NCBI RefSeq assembly: GCF_002775205.1
Contig: NC_036460.1
Location: 3,664,056-3,728,055, forward strand
Direction of reading: 5' to 3'
DNA length: 64,000 bases
Origin: Xiphophorus maculatus
Lineage: Eukaryota > Chordata > Actinopteri > Cyprinodontiformes > Poeciliidae
In this document: in pieces, positions 33,340 to 43,205 of the stretch
Position numbering within the stretch: the first letter of the stretch is position 1
Layout: each line of letters opens with the position of its first letter
Notes under the pieces: model-generated
What the model saw: the letters and a program-made list of their open reading frames with translations, nothing else
Databases searched by the model: none
Told to the model about the DNA's origin: nothing
Program-made: the position numbers and the translations under genes

Positions 33340-33800
33340 CACCCCCAGTATTTTTTGTTCTGTGTTCCCTGAAACTGCAGTCCTATTTTTACACTATTTC
33401 TCCATGGTCCATAAAATTGGGCTTTTGTTTTTTCTTTTATTTTTGAACCCGATGCTTTGCTGAACCAATCCGTTAATTTAAAAACTCTGTGATAAAAGGT
33501 CTGTACATAAAATATTAAAATCATCCATATATAAAAGACATTTGGCTTCCTGCCCTCCACTCCCTGGTATAGTTACTCCTAAAATCTGTGGGTCCTTCTC
33601 AAGATCTGCACCAGCGGCTCGATGCAGGCAGATAACGGACAACCCTGACGGACACCGCAGATCACTTTCACTGCTTTTGTCAGAAACCCGTTAACCATAA
33701 ACCTGCTGGAGATGTCTAGGTACAGCAGAACCTCCCAGGAAAACCCATTTTTTGCAGAACCTCTTCCAGATGACCATGCTCGCCGCATTTACGGCACAGT
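33340..33800 (-). pseudogene. LINE reverse transcriptase core fragments, frameshifted
   Basis: A minus-strand frame at 33788-33579 contains FMVNGFLTKAVKVICGVRQG followed by CPLSA, the RT motif GVRQGCPLSP. A second frame at 33560-33339 reads WFSKASGSKIKEKTKAQFYG, the downstream Tx1/L1-type block (ASGxKxNxxKTxAxxxG). The catalytic motif between them is degraded (WMILIFYV in place of the expected DD box), so the enzyme is dead. Confidence 0.75.
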
Positions 33801-34312
33801 TTCAGTTGGCCCTGATAGTGGATGTAGCCTCGGTTCTTCCCCAGGACTATGATGGATGGGAGAAGCTTCAGGCCCTGGAAGCCTTGGGGGTCTTCCCATT
33901 GCTTGATGGGGACCCGCCAAGCGCAGTTCCAGATGCCGTCGGCATCCCGCACCTTCATAGCCTGGCCTCTCACAGTGCAGTATCTACCCAGCCACACACA
34001 GATGTCTTCAGCTCTGACAGTCTCATTGAACATCCTGACGATCACCGTTTTCAGGGAATTGTCAGTTTCTCAACGTCAAAAGCAGAAAACTGGGGCTCTG
34101 CATTTTCAAATCGTGTCCAAAATTCTTTCAGCACCGGAACAAAAACTTACATCATATCCTCTGTTGAAAGGCAGGGTGAGGATACAATTCAGGTCATCTG
34201 GATAAAACTTGAGCGTTTGCTGAATCAATTTTCTTGAGAAATCCAATCTAGACATTCCTGTTGACTTACCTTGTTCATTGAGTAAAACGTGAGCACTGTG
34301 GTGGTTAGCCAT
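33740..34312 (-). pseudogene. LINE ORF1 fragments with broken zinc knuckle
   Basis: A frame at 34312-34106 gives a short N-terminus. A second frame from 34045 leads to [16 protein letters not shown], a CCHC knuckle whose last Cys is lost where the sequence jumps into RT. The junction indicates an internal deletion that removed the end of ORF1 and the start of ORF2, including the endonuclease. Confidence 0.65.
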
Positions 34313-34579
34313 GGTGGAGGCACCACCAGTTAAAGGCTAAAAGTTTTACTAAGAACCAATAAATAATTAAAACCAAATACACAAATATATACAAAACTAA
34401 AAAGGAAGAGATACTTTCCACTATTCAGTGGTCAATATCTCCACCAGGGACGAAATTTAATGGACCTCTAAATCAGCCAAGTCACAAACACTACCGCTAT
34501 CACCACCCATAAAGGGACATTTTTAAAAACATGACATTGTACAGTTATACAGAAAAGTTTCCTTTTCTTTTAATAATTC

Positions 34580-35720
34580 TTAGCCACCAGGCCGAGAAGC
34601 GATACCACATCACCGGGGGAAGAAACCATTTCTTCCAGGCCCAGCTCAGTTTAACTCACGGTTCGGAAACTTTCAAATTAATTTAAAGCTTTAGCCGAAA
34701 CAGAGACGGTCGTATATTTATTTTATCATGACCAGATAGTTCTACTGTTAGTATGTTGCGAAAATTAAACAAAATCGAAAATGTCCGCATTTCTATGCAA
34801 CGTGGTACGTTTTCGTCCAAAGGAAGCCGAGGAGCGAATACGACTGTCAATAAATTATTTTCACATAAAACAATTGGTTGCTTAGTAAAATAAAGTTTAC
34901 CGGAAGAGAGAAATTCAGGTTATAACACTTTAACTCATTGACATATAATGAGTTTAGTTGTCATTAAATGTTTTTAGGAAACATTTATCTGTTAATATTT
35001 TAATTGAGGAACCTTTTTGCTAAATTATAATGAACTTTTTCTGTTTTGCTGTGAATATGTACTGCTGCTGCTGTGAAATGGATTTTTAATCTCAACTGGA
35101 TTTTCTGTGAAGTAAATGTTAATAAATTAATTGCTTCAGTTCGACTAACTTGGATTTTAGTAACTGAGTTTATTGTCTAAAGTCTTTCAAATTCATCTCA
35201 GATTTTGGTGGATTTGGTTTGCGGAATTTCACAAAGTGCAGAGCTTAATGTTTAGCATTTGCCACAAGATGGCGCTATATATCAGGCAGTGCTTGGAGGA
35301 GCAGCTGCAACACTAATTTGTCTCTTTAAGAGCCTTTTTAGATGACAGGAACTCTGATGTATTCCTCGGTTTATCCCCATTAATCCGCCTGAATGCTGAT
35401 CTGCTTCTGTCTTTCTGACTGGTTGATGCGTCGTTTCCGCCATTAGTCAGTCAACTCATTACTGCGATTGTTAAGCCAATTGGAGAGGTGATAATGGACG
35501 GCATGGAGCCGCTATTGACATGAAAAACAACCCGCTGAGACACAAAACGAAAGAAAATATAGATAAGCTACATAAAAACTGAGATATTTAAATAAAAATA
35601 AATAAACTCTGATGGCAAAAACTTATGTAAATAGCGATGATAAGTGATAAGTCGTGAAATTTTGACCATTTATAGCGAATAAGCCACCATGAAAATGCTT
35701 AACTTTTATAAGCACTTAAA
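34580..35720. other. No gene seen; one CTCF-like motif
   Basis: Mostly single-copy-looking. CCACAAGATGGCGC at 35262-35275 fits 13 of 14 positions of the CTCF core (CCASYAGRKGGCRS). No coding signal. Confidence 0.35.
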
Positions 35721-35725
35721 GTAAA

Positions 35726-36192
35726 CACGCAAAAACACAAAATCTTACCAAGTCATTTGGTCTAATAACTTACTTAGTACGCAAGAAGTAAAACAAAACT
35801 GACTTAAAGTAACTTTTCAGCAACACATAGGATCTTATTTTAAGTCAATAATTCCTTAATGTAAATTTTAAAGTACTATTTTGCCTGGCAGATTATTTTA
35901 CTTATGGGAAACATGTCTTGTTATAAGTGAAATAATCTGCCAGTGGAACTAGAGCCAGGTTGCTAGGTAACGGGCTGGGCTTGCCTGGGGTTGCTAGGTA
36001 ACGGCGCAGTGTCCGTTGATTGTGAAATAAATTGAATAATCTACTGGTGGAACTAGAACTTTTTAATCAATACTAAGCAATTATTTATTTAATATCTTGC
36101 TGATAATCTACTTTTAAGTTAGTTTTGTCTCATTGCAAGTGTGCTGACATTTGCTGTATAGAAATCACTTGGTAAGATTTAGTGTTTTCGTA
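35726..36192. mobile_element. Family-A palindromic MITE, near complete (copy A9)
   Basis: Starts CACGCAAAAACACAAAATC, returns to GTAAGATTTAGTGTTTTCG. The X-box-like pair GTTGCTAGGTAAC at 35959 and 35990 is 31 bp apart, followed by CGGCGCAGTGTCCGTTGATTGTGAAAT, which matches the right flank of the 12.7-kb minisatellite. Confidence 0.88.
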
Positions 36193-36399
36193 GTAAAATG
36201 TCTATTTAAAAAAAAAACTATATTACACACTGTATTTTGGTTCTAATCCCAGTTCAAACCGATCATAAAAGCAAAACGATTTTTGCTCATTGAAATGGTA
36301 AGAGTCACATTTTAAAAATGTTTCAGTCAACAGATTTTCAGAGAAATCCGTTTCGTTCCTGACAAACGTCGGTACGAAAATGCCTGACAGCAAAAAGTA

Positions 36400-36960
36400 C
36401 AAAATGGCGAACGAGTGAATCGAATTAAACAGGCGTGGAAGTCTTTCATTTCCGCGGCTGCCACTTTGCGGTTTTTCAAGCGTTTCACACTTTGCATTAG
36501 CGCTGAAATTTCCCCGCAAACATGTTTGAGATCCTCCGTCCAGATAGTCAAATATTCCAAAGATAAACAGATTTCACTGTCTGGTAAATATTTGACCATA
36601 CAATTAAAATGTCAACAACTGGTGTCAATAGCAAAAGATTATTTACTCGCTGTTGCTTTGTGCGTAAAAACAATGATAACGCTCCAGGTTTCTCAGCTGA
36701 TGTGCGTATTGGACGTCGACCTCTTCTTCTTCTCTTCCTTTTTTGTTGCGCTTTGTTCCGCTCTCGCGACCAGCTGCAGCAGGGAGGCGGATATGAAGGG
36801 AACCCCGGCGTAACGCACAGACTGGGAATACACATCGGGCCTGGGAGCAGACGGAGGCCCGTGAATGTCAATGCCTCAGCCTTAACGGGGACTGAATGGG
36901 GATGGAGCTGATGCGCATGCGGGAGGCCAACGGGATTAGAGTGCGAGGAAAAAATCAGCA
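36400..36960. other. GC-richer single-copy island upstream of foxa3
   Basis: No gene recognised. Unlike its surroundings this stretch has many CpGs and no obvious repeat similarity within the window. It contains TGCGCATGCG (36912-36921), the core of an NRF1 site. It lies about 1 kb upstream of the foxa3 promoter and is a reasonable candidate cis-regulatory element. Confidence 0.3.
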
Positions 36961-37244
36961 TAACCAGAGTGTTTCTGCCTGTTGATGACAGAAAGACTCT
37001 GGGTTTTTTGTGGGAAGATTTTTACGATCAGGTCTCGTGCAACCACGGAGAAAACATGCGTTCAAGGTGAAAATAGGAGAATATTGGGGATATTTTGGTT
37101 TTTAATCGCTTATCTTGAGTCTGAAGATCCACTTCATAAAACTGCATCCAAACAACATGAGATATCTGAGGTGGAAAATCTATACTCAAGAGTAACACAC
37201 CTCCAACATAGTTTTACTAAAAGCAGTCGTCCAAGACATCACTA

Positions 37245-37647
37245 AAGTTAGAGTAAAGAAGTAAAAAGTTTACTCAGGTACTGAGTAACTGATCCAATTA
37301 TCAATAGTTTAATGTGTAAAAATTACATCATCAGCAGAACCAAAATATAAAGTTAAGTGGAAATTGACAATAATTCATATAATTAAAAAATACTAAAATC
37401 AGGCCAAAGGAAATGTTTCCAAATCAGTTTCTTTCAATAAAAACTTTAACAGAAACTGCAGGTGTGTCTGTCTGGGGAATTTCTGGTTAAAACATGTTTG
37501 TTTTTCATTCAGTGGGTAGAAAATCCACAAATTTACTCAAGAGTAGAAATACTTCATAGTAATATTAAAGTACAGCGTAGTAAAAATACTCCTAAAAGTA
37601 ATTTTGTTTAAAAACAAGTCAATGTAACTATAGTACCAACTCTGCAA
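37245..37647 (-). mobile_element. hAT-type MITE family D (copy 3), just upstream of foxa3 promoter
   Basis: Reverse complement starts CAGAGTTGGTACTATAGTTAC and includes TACTACGCTGTACTTTAATA and GAATGAAAAACAAACATGTT. Its end is about 220 bp before the foxa3 TATA box. Confidence 0.65.
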
Positions 37648-37729
37648 ACAGGCAATATTTTCCTTTATTTATCTGTAAGTTATAACTTTTAGTTTTGAGG
37701 TTCCTTCTGTAACAGAAGGTTCCCCTGCT

Positions 37730-38235
37730 GACATCTCGCCCTGCCGGGCGGCCGCTGCAGCCGCCGGGCCAATAAACAGCACGCCAGGGGGCCACATCGG
37801 CCTTTACGCGTGGCCCTTCCTGGATCCCGACGCGGCGTTGGGATCGGGGCGGAACCTGCAGGCGCCTTTTATAAGCGCAGGAGGAGACGCGCAGTTCCTC
37901 ACTGTGTTTGCGCGCTGCGCCTCCGTCCCATCCAGAGCTGCGTCCCAACCGGCTCCCCGGCGGGAAGCGAAGACAAACGGGCCAGAAGAAGAACCCAACG
38001 TCCCTCTGTAATTAATTAACACGATTCTGAAACAATGGATGAGTGAAAAAAAATCAGAAAAATCCGCTGAATTTCTCAGAGGAACGTCGCCGGCGCACCG
38101 AGGAAACTTTCTGCCCGGATTTTCCATTTGCTGAGGATTGTATTTTCTTTTTTTTAAATATATATTTCTCACTTTTTTAAAAACATAAACTACAGTTTTA
38201 GATATTTTTCTGCTTTCTGAAGACTTGTGTTGGGG
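37730..38235 (+). promoter_or_regulatory. foxa3 core promoter and 5' UTR
   Basis: A GC/CpG-rich block (about 37730-38000) precedes foxa3. It contains a CCAAT box directly overlapping a forkhead-type site (CCAATAAACA, about 37769-37778) and a TATA box (TTTTATAAG, about 37867-37875). Transcription would start near 37900, giving a 5' UTR of roughly 330 nt up to ATG 38236. The forkhead site suggests auto- or cross-regulation by FOXA proteins; that is inference. Confidence 0.55.
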
Positions 38236-41200
38236 ATGTTGAGCTCTGTGAAGATGGAAGCGCACGATTTACCAGAGTGGAATACCTTTTACAGCGAGGC
38301 CAGCGAGGTAAAAAAAAACTGAATTCACTCTTAAATTTTCATCACGTTGCTCATAAATTATTCTTACGTTATTGTTGTTTGTTCGTTTTTATGAAACGTG
38401 GAGCAGTTCGGAGCCTTTTTAGGGTGGCAGATGGTAAAAGAGGGACAAATTTAGTTTGCGCAACAGCAGTTCGACTAAAAAAATATTTCGATTTAAATAA
38501 AAAAAATACTTATGTGTAAAAAAAACTAATTTGAATGTGTTCTAAATAATGCTTTAACAAAGTACATTATTTCAGATGAAAGTCAAGATAAATGTCTTAA
38601 ACGGTAAAATGTATTCTAATATCTTCCTAAAAGTAACAATTAAACTACTTTTAAAACCGTGGTAATTACAGAGATGTTTTAAAATTCTAATTTAAGGTAA
38701 AATGTTTAATTTGGGGCATAAATTTGCGCTTCAATAGCTCGCCTTCTTTTGTGTTTCAGATGCGGCTGAAAGGTCGCGACCGTTCAGGTGTTAATGACGC
38801 ATCTTTCCCCTCTTCTTCGCTAATTTAATTATTGCTAATCCCATCAGCAGCTTCGGCTCTCACCTCAGCCCCATGATGAAATTACCAAGAAAGAAAGAAC
38901 CTGCTAATATTTAACCAATAATCAGTAAGCGGGGCTGTGATAGAGTTCCTTCCCGGCGGCAGATTTACGCACTTTACGTCTCCAAAAACACCGACAACTT
39001 TGTCATTAAAGCAACCAGAATCATCTGTTTAAGTTAAGTTTATTGTGTTTTTGTTACATTTTGAGGTGTTTTTAGTTTTCTCTTTATTTGATTTGTTTTT
39101 CCATGGCGACAGAGGAGGAGGCCGTCTGAGCGGAGAGGCATCATGACGCGTCTTTTTACGCATTTTCAGGTTAACACGGCGGTGTGAAATCCAAGCACTG
39201 AGAGACTCATTGTGCATTGATAAGAGAGACTTTTCAGTTTCAAATCGCTGCTTCTATCCAGTTTGCTTCTGATTAATGTGAAAATTCTGATACTTTTACA
39301 TTAATTTATACATAAAATCAAATTTAATCAATCAATAAATCAAGCTTATTTGTATAATTTCAGCAAAAAAGGCAGGACAAAGTGAATAAACACTTATAAA
39401 AACAATATGTAATTAGAAATAATACGTTTTATTGATTGCCATCATCAATACACGTCTATATATGTTGGTCAATATTCCAGTTATTATGTTTTAGAAGCAA
39501 CTCTAAACAGGTGGGTTTTAAAGAAAGTCAGTGTTTCGGTTGTTTTACCGTTTTCTGGAAGTTTGAACGGTTTTACAGAAGCAAAATTTTCAGATTTGCT
39601 TCTGAAAAATGTGAAAGTCTTGATAATTTTAGGTAATTTTATAAATAGAACCAACAACAAGGCAGTTCAAGGCAGTGCTTCAAATCATGAAAACACAAAA
39701 AGTCATGAAAACAAGAATCAGTCACCAGTTTAGAAACCAGTAACAAACGTTACATATTCCAGTTATTATGGTTTAAAAATAACTATAAACAGGTGGTTTT
39801 AAAGGAAGTCAGTGTTTCGGCTGCTTTGCAGTTTTCTGGACATTTGAAGCAAACTTTTCACATTTGCTTCTGACAAATGTGAAAGTCTTGATAATTTTAG
39901 GTAATTTTCTAAATAAAACCAGCAGTTCAAATTGCTTTTCATCATGAAAACACAACCATGAAAAGTCATAAAAGCAACAATCACCAGTTGGGAAACAAGT
40001 TACAAAAATTTCACATTTGCCGATTGCCATCATTGATTATTTTAGTCAATATTCCAGTTCGTTTGAGTTCGGCTGTTTTGCAGTTTTCAGGAAGTTTGAA
40101 TGTTTTATCTAAGCAAAATTTTCACATTTGCTTCAAATAAATGAGAAAATCTTGATAATTTTAGGCAATTTTTATAAATAAGCCTAGCAGTGGGGCATAA
40201 TCATAAAACACACAACAATAAACAGTCACCAATTGAGAAACGAGTGACAAATGTTACGTATTGTCGATTGCCATCGTTGGTTATGTTGGCCAATATTTTA
40301 GTTAGCAACCAAACAGCCCATTTGGGTTGGATTTTCTGGTGAAAACTGGCTTTAGATGAACTTTTTGACGCTAACCAGATGCTTCCCCCTCCCATATTCA
40401 GATGTATTCCTCGCCCAGCACCATGAACCCCGGCCTGGGCTCCATGAGCTCCATGAGCTACATCAACCTGAACCCGGCCACGGCCTCCCCGGCGGGCATG
40501 AACATGGCGTACCCCAGCTCCAGCCTCAGCAGCTCCTCCCTGGCCTCCATGGGTACCGGGCCCAGTCACATGTCTCTGTCCCCGGTGGCGTCCTCCCTGT
40601 CCTCCAGCAGCCTCACCCCACTGGGCTCCACCGCCCCAGCCTCCCTGGGCTCCCTGTCCCACTACCAAAACATGAGCCAATCCATGAGCCAGCTAGGGTA
40701 TTCCTCCGCTGGCTCCCTAAGCCGGGCCGGACCCAAGGAGATCCCGCCGAAGCCATACCGGCGCTCCCTGACCCACGCCAAGCCGCCATACTCCTACATC
40801 TCCCTCATCACCATGGCGATCCAGCAAAGCAGCAGCAAGATGCTCACCTTGAACGAGATCTACCAGTGGATCATGGACTTGTTCCCCTACTATCGCGAGA
40901 ACCAGCAGCGCTGGCAGAACTCCATCCGCCACTCGCTGTCCTTCAACGACTGCTTCGTGAAGGTGGCGCGCTCGCCGGACAAGCCGGGCAAAGGCTCCTA
41001 CTGGACTCTGCACCCGCAGTCCGGCAATATGTTTGAGAACGGCTGCTACCTACGGCGCCAGAAGCGTTTCAAGATCGAGGACAAGGCGGCCAAGAAGGGA
41101 GCCAAGAACCAGGAGGGAGCGTCGGGGAAGGGAGACCGCATGGGGGAGGATCGGAGTCCGACCGGTGGCTCGGAGGGAGCAGAGTCCGCCCACTCGGACA

Positions 41201-41682
41201 ACTCCCACCCCAGCTCCTCCGACGACCAGCCACACCAGAGGAACACCCTGGTTTCCCTGGACTGCCCCCCGCTGTCCTCCTCTCACCTCCACAGCCCGCC
41301 GGCCTCCTCCGCCTCCTCCTCCATGTCCCTCTCCGGATCCTCCCCCACCTCCAACTCTCTCCTCCACTCCCAAACTTTGGCCGGCGGCTCCCACCTGCTG
41401 CCCAGTGCCATGCAGCCGCACATGGACCTACAAAGCGACCCGCTCAAGTCACTGGATCCCCACTACAACTTCAACCACCCGTTCTCCATCACCAACCTCA
41501 TGTCCAACGAGCAGAAGATGGACCTCAAGTCCTACCAGGACCAGTTCATGGCCTACAACAGCTACGCCAGCAGCTCGCCGGTGGGAGTCAAGCAGATCTA
41601 CGACAGCTCCAGCCCGGCCGCCATGGACTCCGGAGCATACTACCAAACGCTGTGCAGCCGCTCGGTGCTCAACGCCTCCTAA
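38236..41682 (+). CDS. foxa3: foxa3: forkhead box A3 (HNF-3 gamma) transcription factor, two coding exons
   Basis: Exons 38236-38307 (24 codons, donor GAG|gtaaaa) and 40402-41682 (acceptor attcag, TAA stop) join in phase 0 to give 450 residues. FOXA proteins are nuclear pioneer factors for endoderm, liver and gut genes. The N-terminus [15 protein letters not shown] matches FOXA3 (human [15 protein letters not shown]), not FOXA2 (MLGAVKMEGHEPSDW). The forkhead domain spans about residues 149-250 with [17 protein letters not shown], recognition helix [15 protein letters not shown] (195-209) and wing [22 protein letters not shown] and [12 protein letters not shown] are FOXA3-type variants. C-terminal transactivation blocks include [14 protein letters not shown] (378-391) and a tail with GAYYQ. 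It is longer than human FOXA3 (350 aa), mainly through Ser-rich linkers. The two-exon structure with a tiny first exon equals human FOXA3. Nearby irf2bp1 supports the assignment. A teleost 'foxa' paralogue is the only serious alternative. Confidence 0.93.
38903..38918. promoter_or_regulatory. HNF1-like site plus CCAAT in foxa3 intron
   Basis: GCTAATATTTAAC matches 10 of 12 fixed positions of the HNF1 consensus GTTAATNATTAAC and is followed by CCAAT. It lies in the least repetitive part of the intron, 600 bp after exon 1. FOXA and HNF1 genes cross-regulate in liver, so a site here is plausible, but a single motif match is weak evidence. Confidence 0.3.
39440..40300 (+). repeat. Three-copy tandem repeat (about 265-295 bp unit) in foxa3 intron
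   Basis: The string attccag recurs at 39474, 39756 and 40051, and the string aaagtcttgataatttta (aaaatcttg... in the third) recurs near 39613, 39881 and 40145. Each unit also has the aagcaaaattttcacatttgc type segment and a GATTGCCATC start (39434, 40022, 40265). Copies differ by substitutions and small indels, so this is an old tandem duplication ending about 100 bp before coding exon 2. Confidence 0.75.
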
Positions 41683-41704
41683 TAAGGACAAACACACATA
41701 TTCA

Positions 41705-41705
<1 letters not shown>

Positions 41706-41762
<57 letters not shown>
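41706..41762 (+). repeat. (CA)n microsatellite in foxa3 3' UTR
   Basis: About 27 CA units begin 24 nt after the foxa3 stop codon. It is uninterrupted apart from the first few bases, so it is likely to vary in length between individuals. Confidence 0.95.
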
Positions 41763-41974
41763 CCTTTCTGCAAACGGTGAACCAAGATGGAGGCCTCTCT
41801 TTCTAAAATGGACACCAAAGCTCTTCGAGGAACTGAAAACAAACTGTTTGCTTTTCTCAAAGAAGGAAACTGTGTAGTTACACAAGAAACGATGAAGATG
41901 CAGCTAACTACTTTCATTATAGGCAGAGTTATTCCAACACCATTCGTGGCGCCCGCTCTAGGGTGGCATCCCTA

Positions 41975-42523
41975 CACTGCAAAAGCACAAAATCTCACTA
42001 CCTACTACTTAGTGTTTTTTTTCTAGTTTATAGTGCAAATATGTCAGTACACTTGAAATAAGACAAAACTAACTTACAAGTAAATTTTAAGCATGAAATA
42101 GGAGCTTAATTCAGTCAACAATTTTTTAATACTTAGGAAAAAGTTCTTGTTCCACTGGTGGAATATTCCACTGCATCATTACCTAGCAACCCCAGTCAAA
42201 CCTGTTACCTAGCAACCCAGTTCTAGTTCCAGACTATTTCACTTACTACATGAGAAAAATGTCTCTTTATAAGTGAAATAATCTTCCAGTTGAACTAGAA
42301 CTGCGTTGCTAGGTTACAAGTTGGGCTTAGCTGGGGTTGCTAGGTAACGGTGCGGTGGAATACGCTGCTTTTTCATAATATTAATCAATTACTGAATTAA
42401 AACAAGCACCTATATCTTGCTGAAAAGTTACTTGTAAGTTAGTTTTGTCTTGTTTCAAATGTAAGATATTTGCGCTATGACTTAGAGCGGAAATACTTGG
42501 TGAGATTTTGTGTTTTTGCGTCA
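41975..42523. mobile_element. Family-A palindromic MITE, fullest copy (A10), 3' of foxa3
   Basis: Starts TACACTGCAAAAGCACAAAATC and ends GGTGAGATTTTGTGTTTTTGCG. It carries two X-box-like pairs, one in each arm: ATTACCTAGCAAC (42178) with GTTACCTAGCAAC (42204), and GTTGCTAGGTTAC (42305) with GTTGCTAGGTAAC (42336). The second pair has the 31-bp spacing. Confidence 0.9.
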
Positions 42524-42567
42524 GATTCTGTCTCCGCAGGGCAAAAATTAAACCTGTATACAGTGTA

Positions 42568-42573
42568 AATAAA
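42568..42573 (+). promoter_or_regulatory. Possible foxa3 poly(A) signal
   Basis: AATAAA lies just after a family-A MITE (41975-42523) and is the first clear plus-strand hexamer seen after foxa3. If used, the 3' UTR would be about 900 nt and would contain both the CA repeat and a complete palindromic MITE. Confidence 0.3.
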
Positions 42574-42639
42574 GGGAACATGCAGGGGGGAGAGGATGAG
42601 ATTTGTGTCTATTTATGAAGGGAATAAATTTTAATATAT

Positions 42640-42840
42640 CTTGCACTGAAAAAAGAAAACGGGTAATCCAACTTAAAAAATGAGTTAATTTGCTACCAGT
42701 AATCAAATTAAGTTTATTCAAGTAAATATATTAAGTTCATTAAATTGTCAAATGTAAATAAAGTAAGCTCATTTTGATGTGAAACAAATTAACTCAGTTT
42801 TTTGGAGCTGGAGCTCCGTTCTCTTTTTTTCCAGTGAAGT
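42640..42840. repeat. Small palindromic MITE-like repeat
   Basis: Begins TTGCACTGAAAAAAGAAAACG and ends GCTCCGTTCTCTTTTTTTCC then AGTG, with inner arms TAATTTG.TA...AAATTAACTCA. A similar one is at 44040-44219 (CACTAAAAAAGG...CTGTTTTTTTCAGTG). Confidence 0.5.
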
Positions 42841-43149
42841 CGCGCCGGTTACAACCCAAAGCTCAGTTTTCAGGTTACTGCTTCAGTAATTTCAGCGTTA
42901 CAGCAATTTTGTTTTTTCAAAACTGAAAGTCCTGATAGAATAAAACAAAGCAACTGTGGTAAGAAAAAGAAAAAGACTTTTAAAAAAATTATAAAAAGTT
43001 GTTTTCATGGCCCAAGATGTTCATGTTGTTCCGTAAATATGGCGGCGAACAGACAGTTACCAAAAAACGGAGGGAGAGATGCACTAAGAGGAGGATTTAC
43101 ATACAGTACTTTGCACTCTGGAGCTCCCACAGGCCAGGTGAGCTGATAG

Positions 43150-43205
43150 CGTGTGTGTTGGTGTGTGTGGGCATGTGTGTGTGTGTGTGTGTGTGTCTGT
43201 GTGTT
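43150..43205 (+). repeat. (TG)n microsatellite
   Basis: Interrupted TG run (GTGTGTTGGTGTGTG..GGCATGTGTGTGTG). Confidence 0.9.

Larger units (their letters stand above)
31927..34576 (-). mobile_element. Decayed Tx1/L1-type LINE flanked by a 63-bp direct repeat
   Basis: Minus-strand remains of ORF1 (zinc-knuckle, about 34312-33740) and ORF2 (RT and C-terminal zf-RVT region, about 33800-32092), with internal deletions and frameshifts. A 63-bp stretch starting GGGACATTTTTAAAAACATG occurs at both 31927-31989 and 34514-34576; the first 39 bases differ at one position. Confidence 0.8.
38308..40401 (+). other. foxa3 intron 1
   Basis: A 2.1-kb intron. The 38760-39000 part is GC-richer, single-copy-looking and has an HNF1-like site (GCTAATATTTAAC, 38903-38915) followed at once by CCAAT. 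The 39440-40300 part is a three-copy tandem repeat described separately. No other gene is visible in it. Confidence 0.6.

Noticed and set aside
40356-41036. 226-codon frame overlapping foxa3
   Set aside because: It is a shadow frame of the forkhead coding exon; the real frame carries the forkhead domain.
38236-41682. Assignment of the forkhead gene to foxa2 or foxa1
   Set aside because: VKMEAHDL at the N-terminus and [21 protein letters not shown] in the domain fit FOXA3; FOXA2 has KMEGHEPSDW and FYRQNQQRW/CFLKVPRSPDKP.
41033-41806. 257-codon frame overlapping foxa3 exon 2
   Set aside because: It is an alternative frame of GC-rich foxa3 coding sequence, rich in Arg/Pro/Thr, and ends in the CA repeat.
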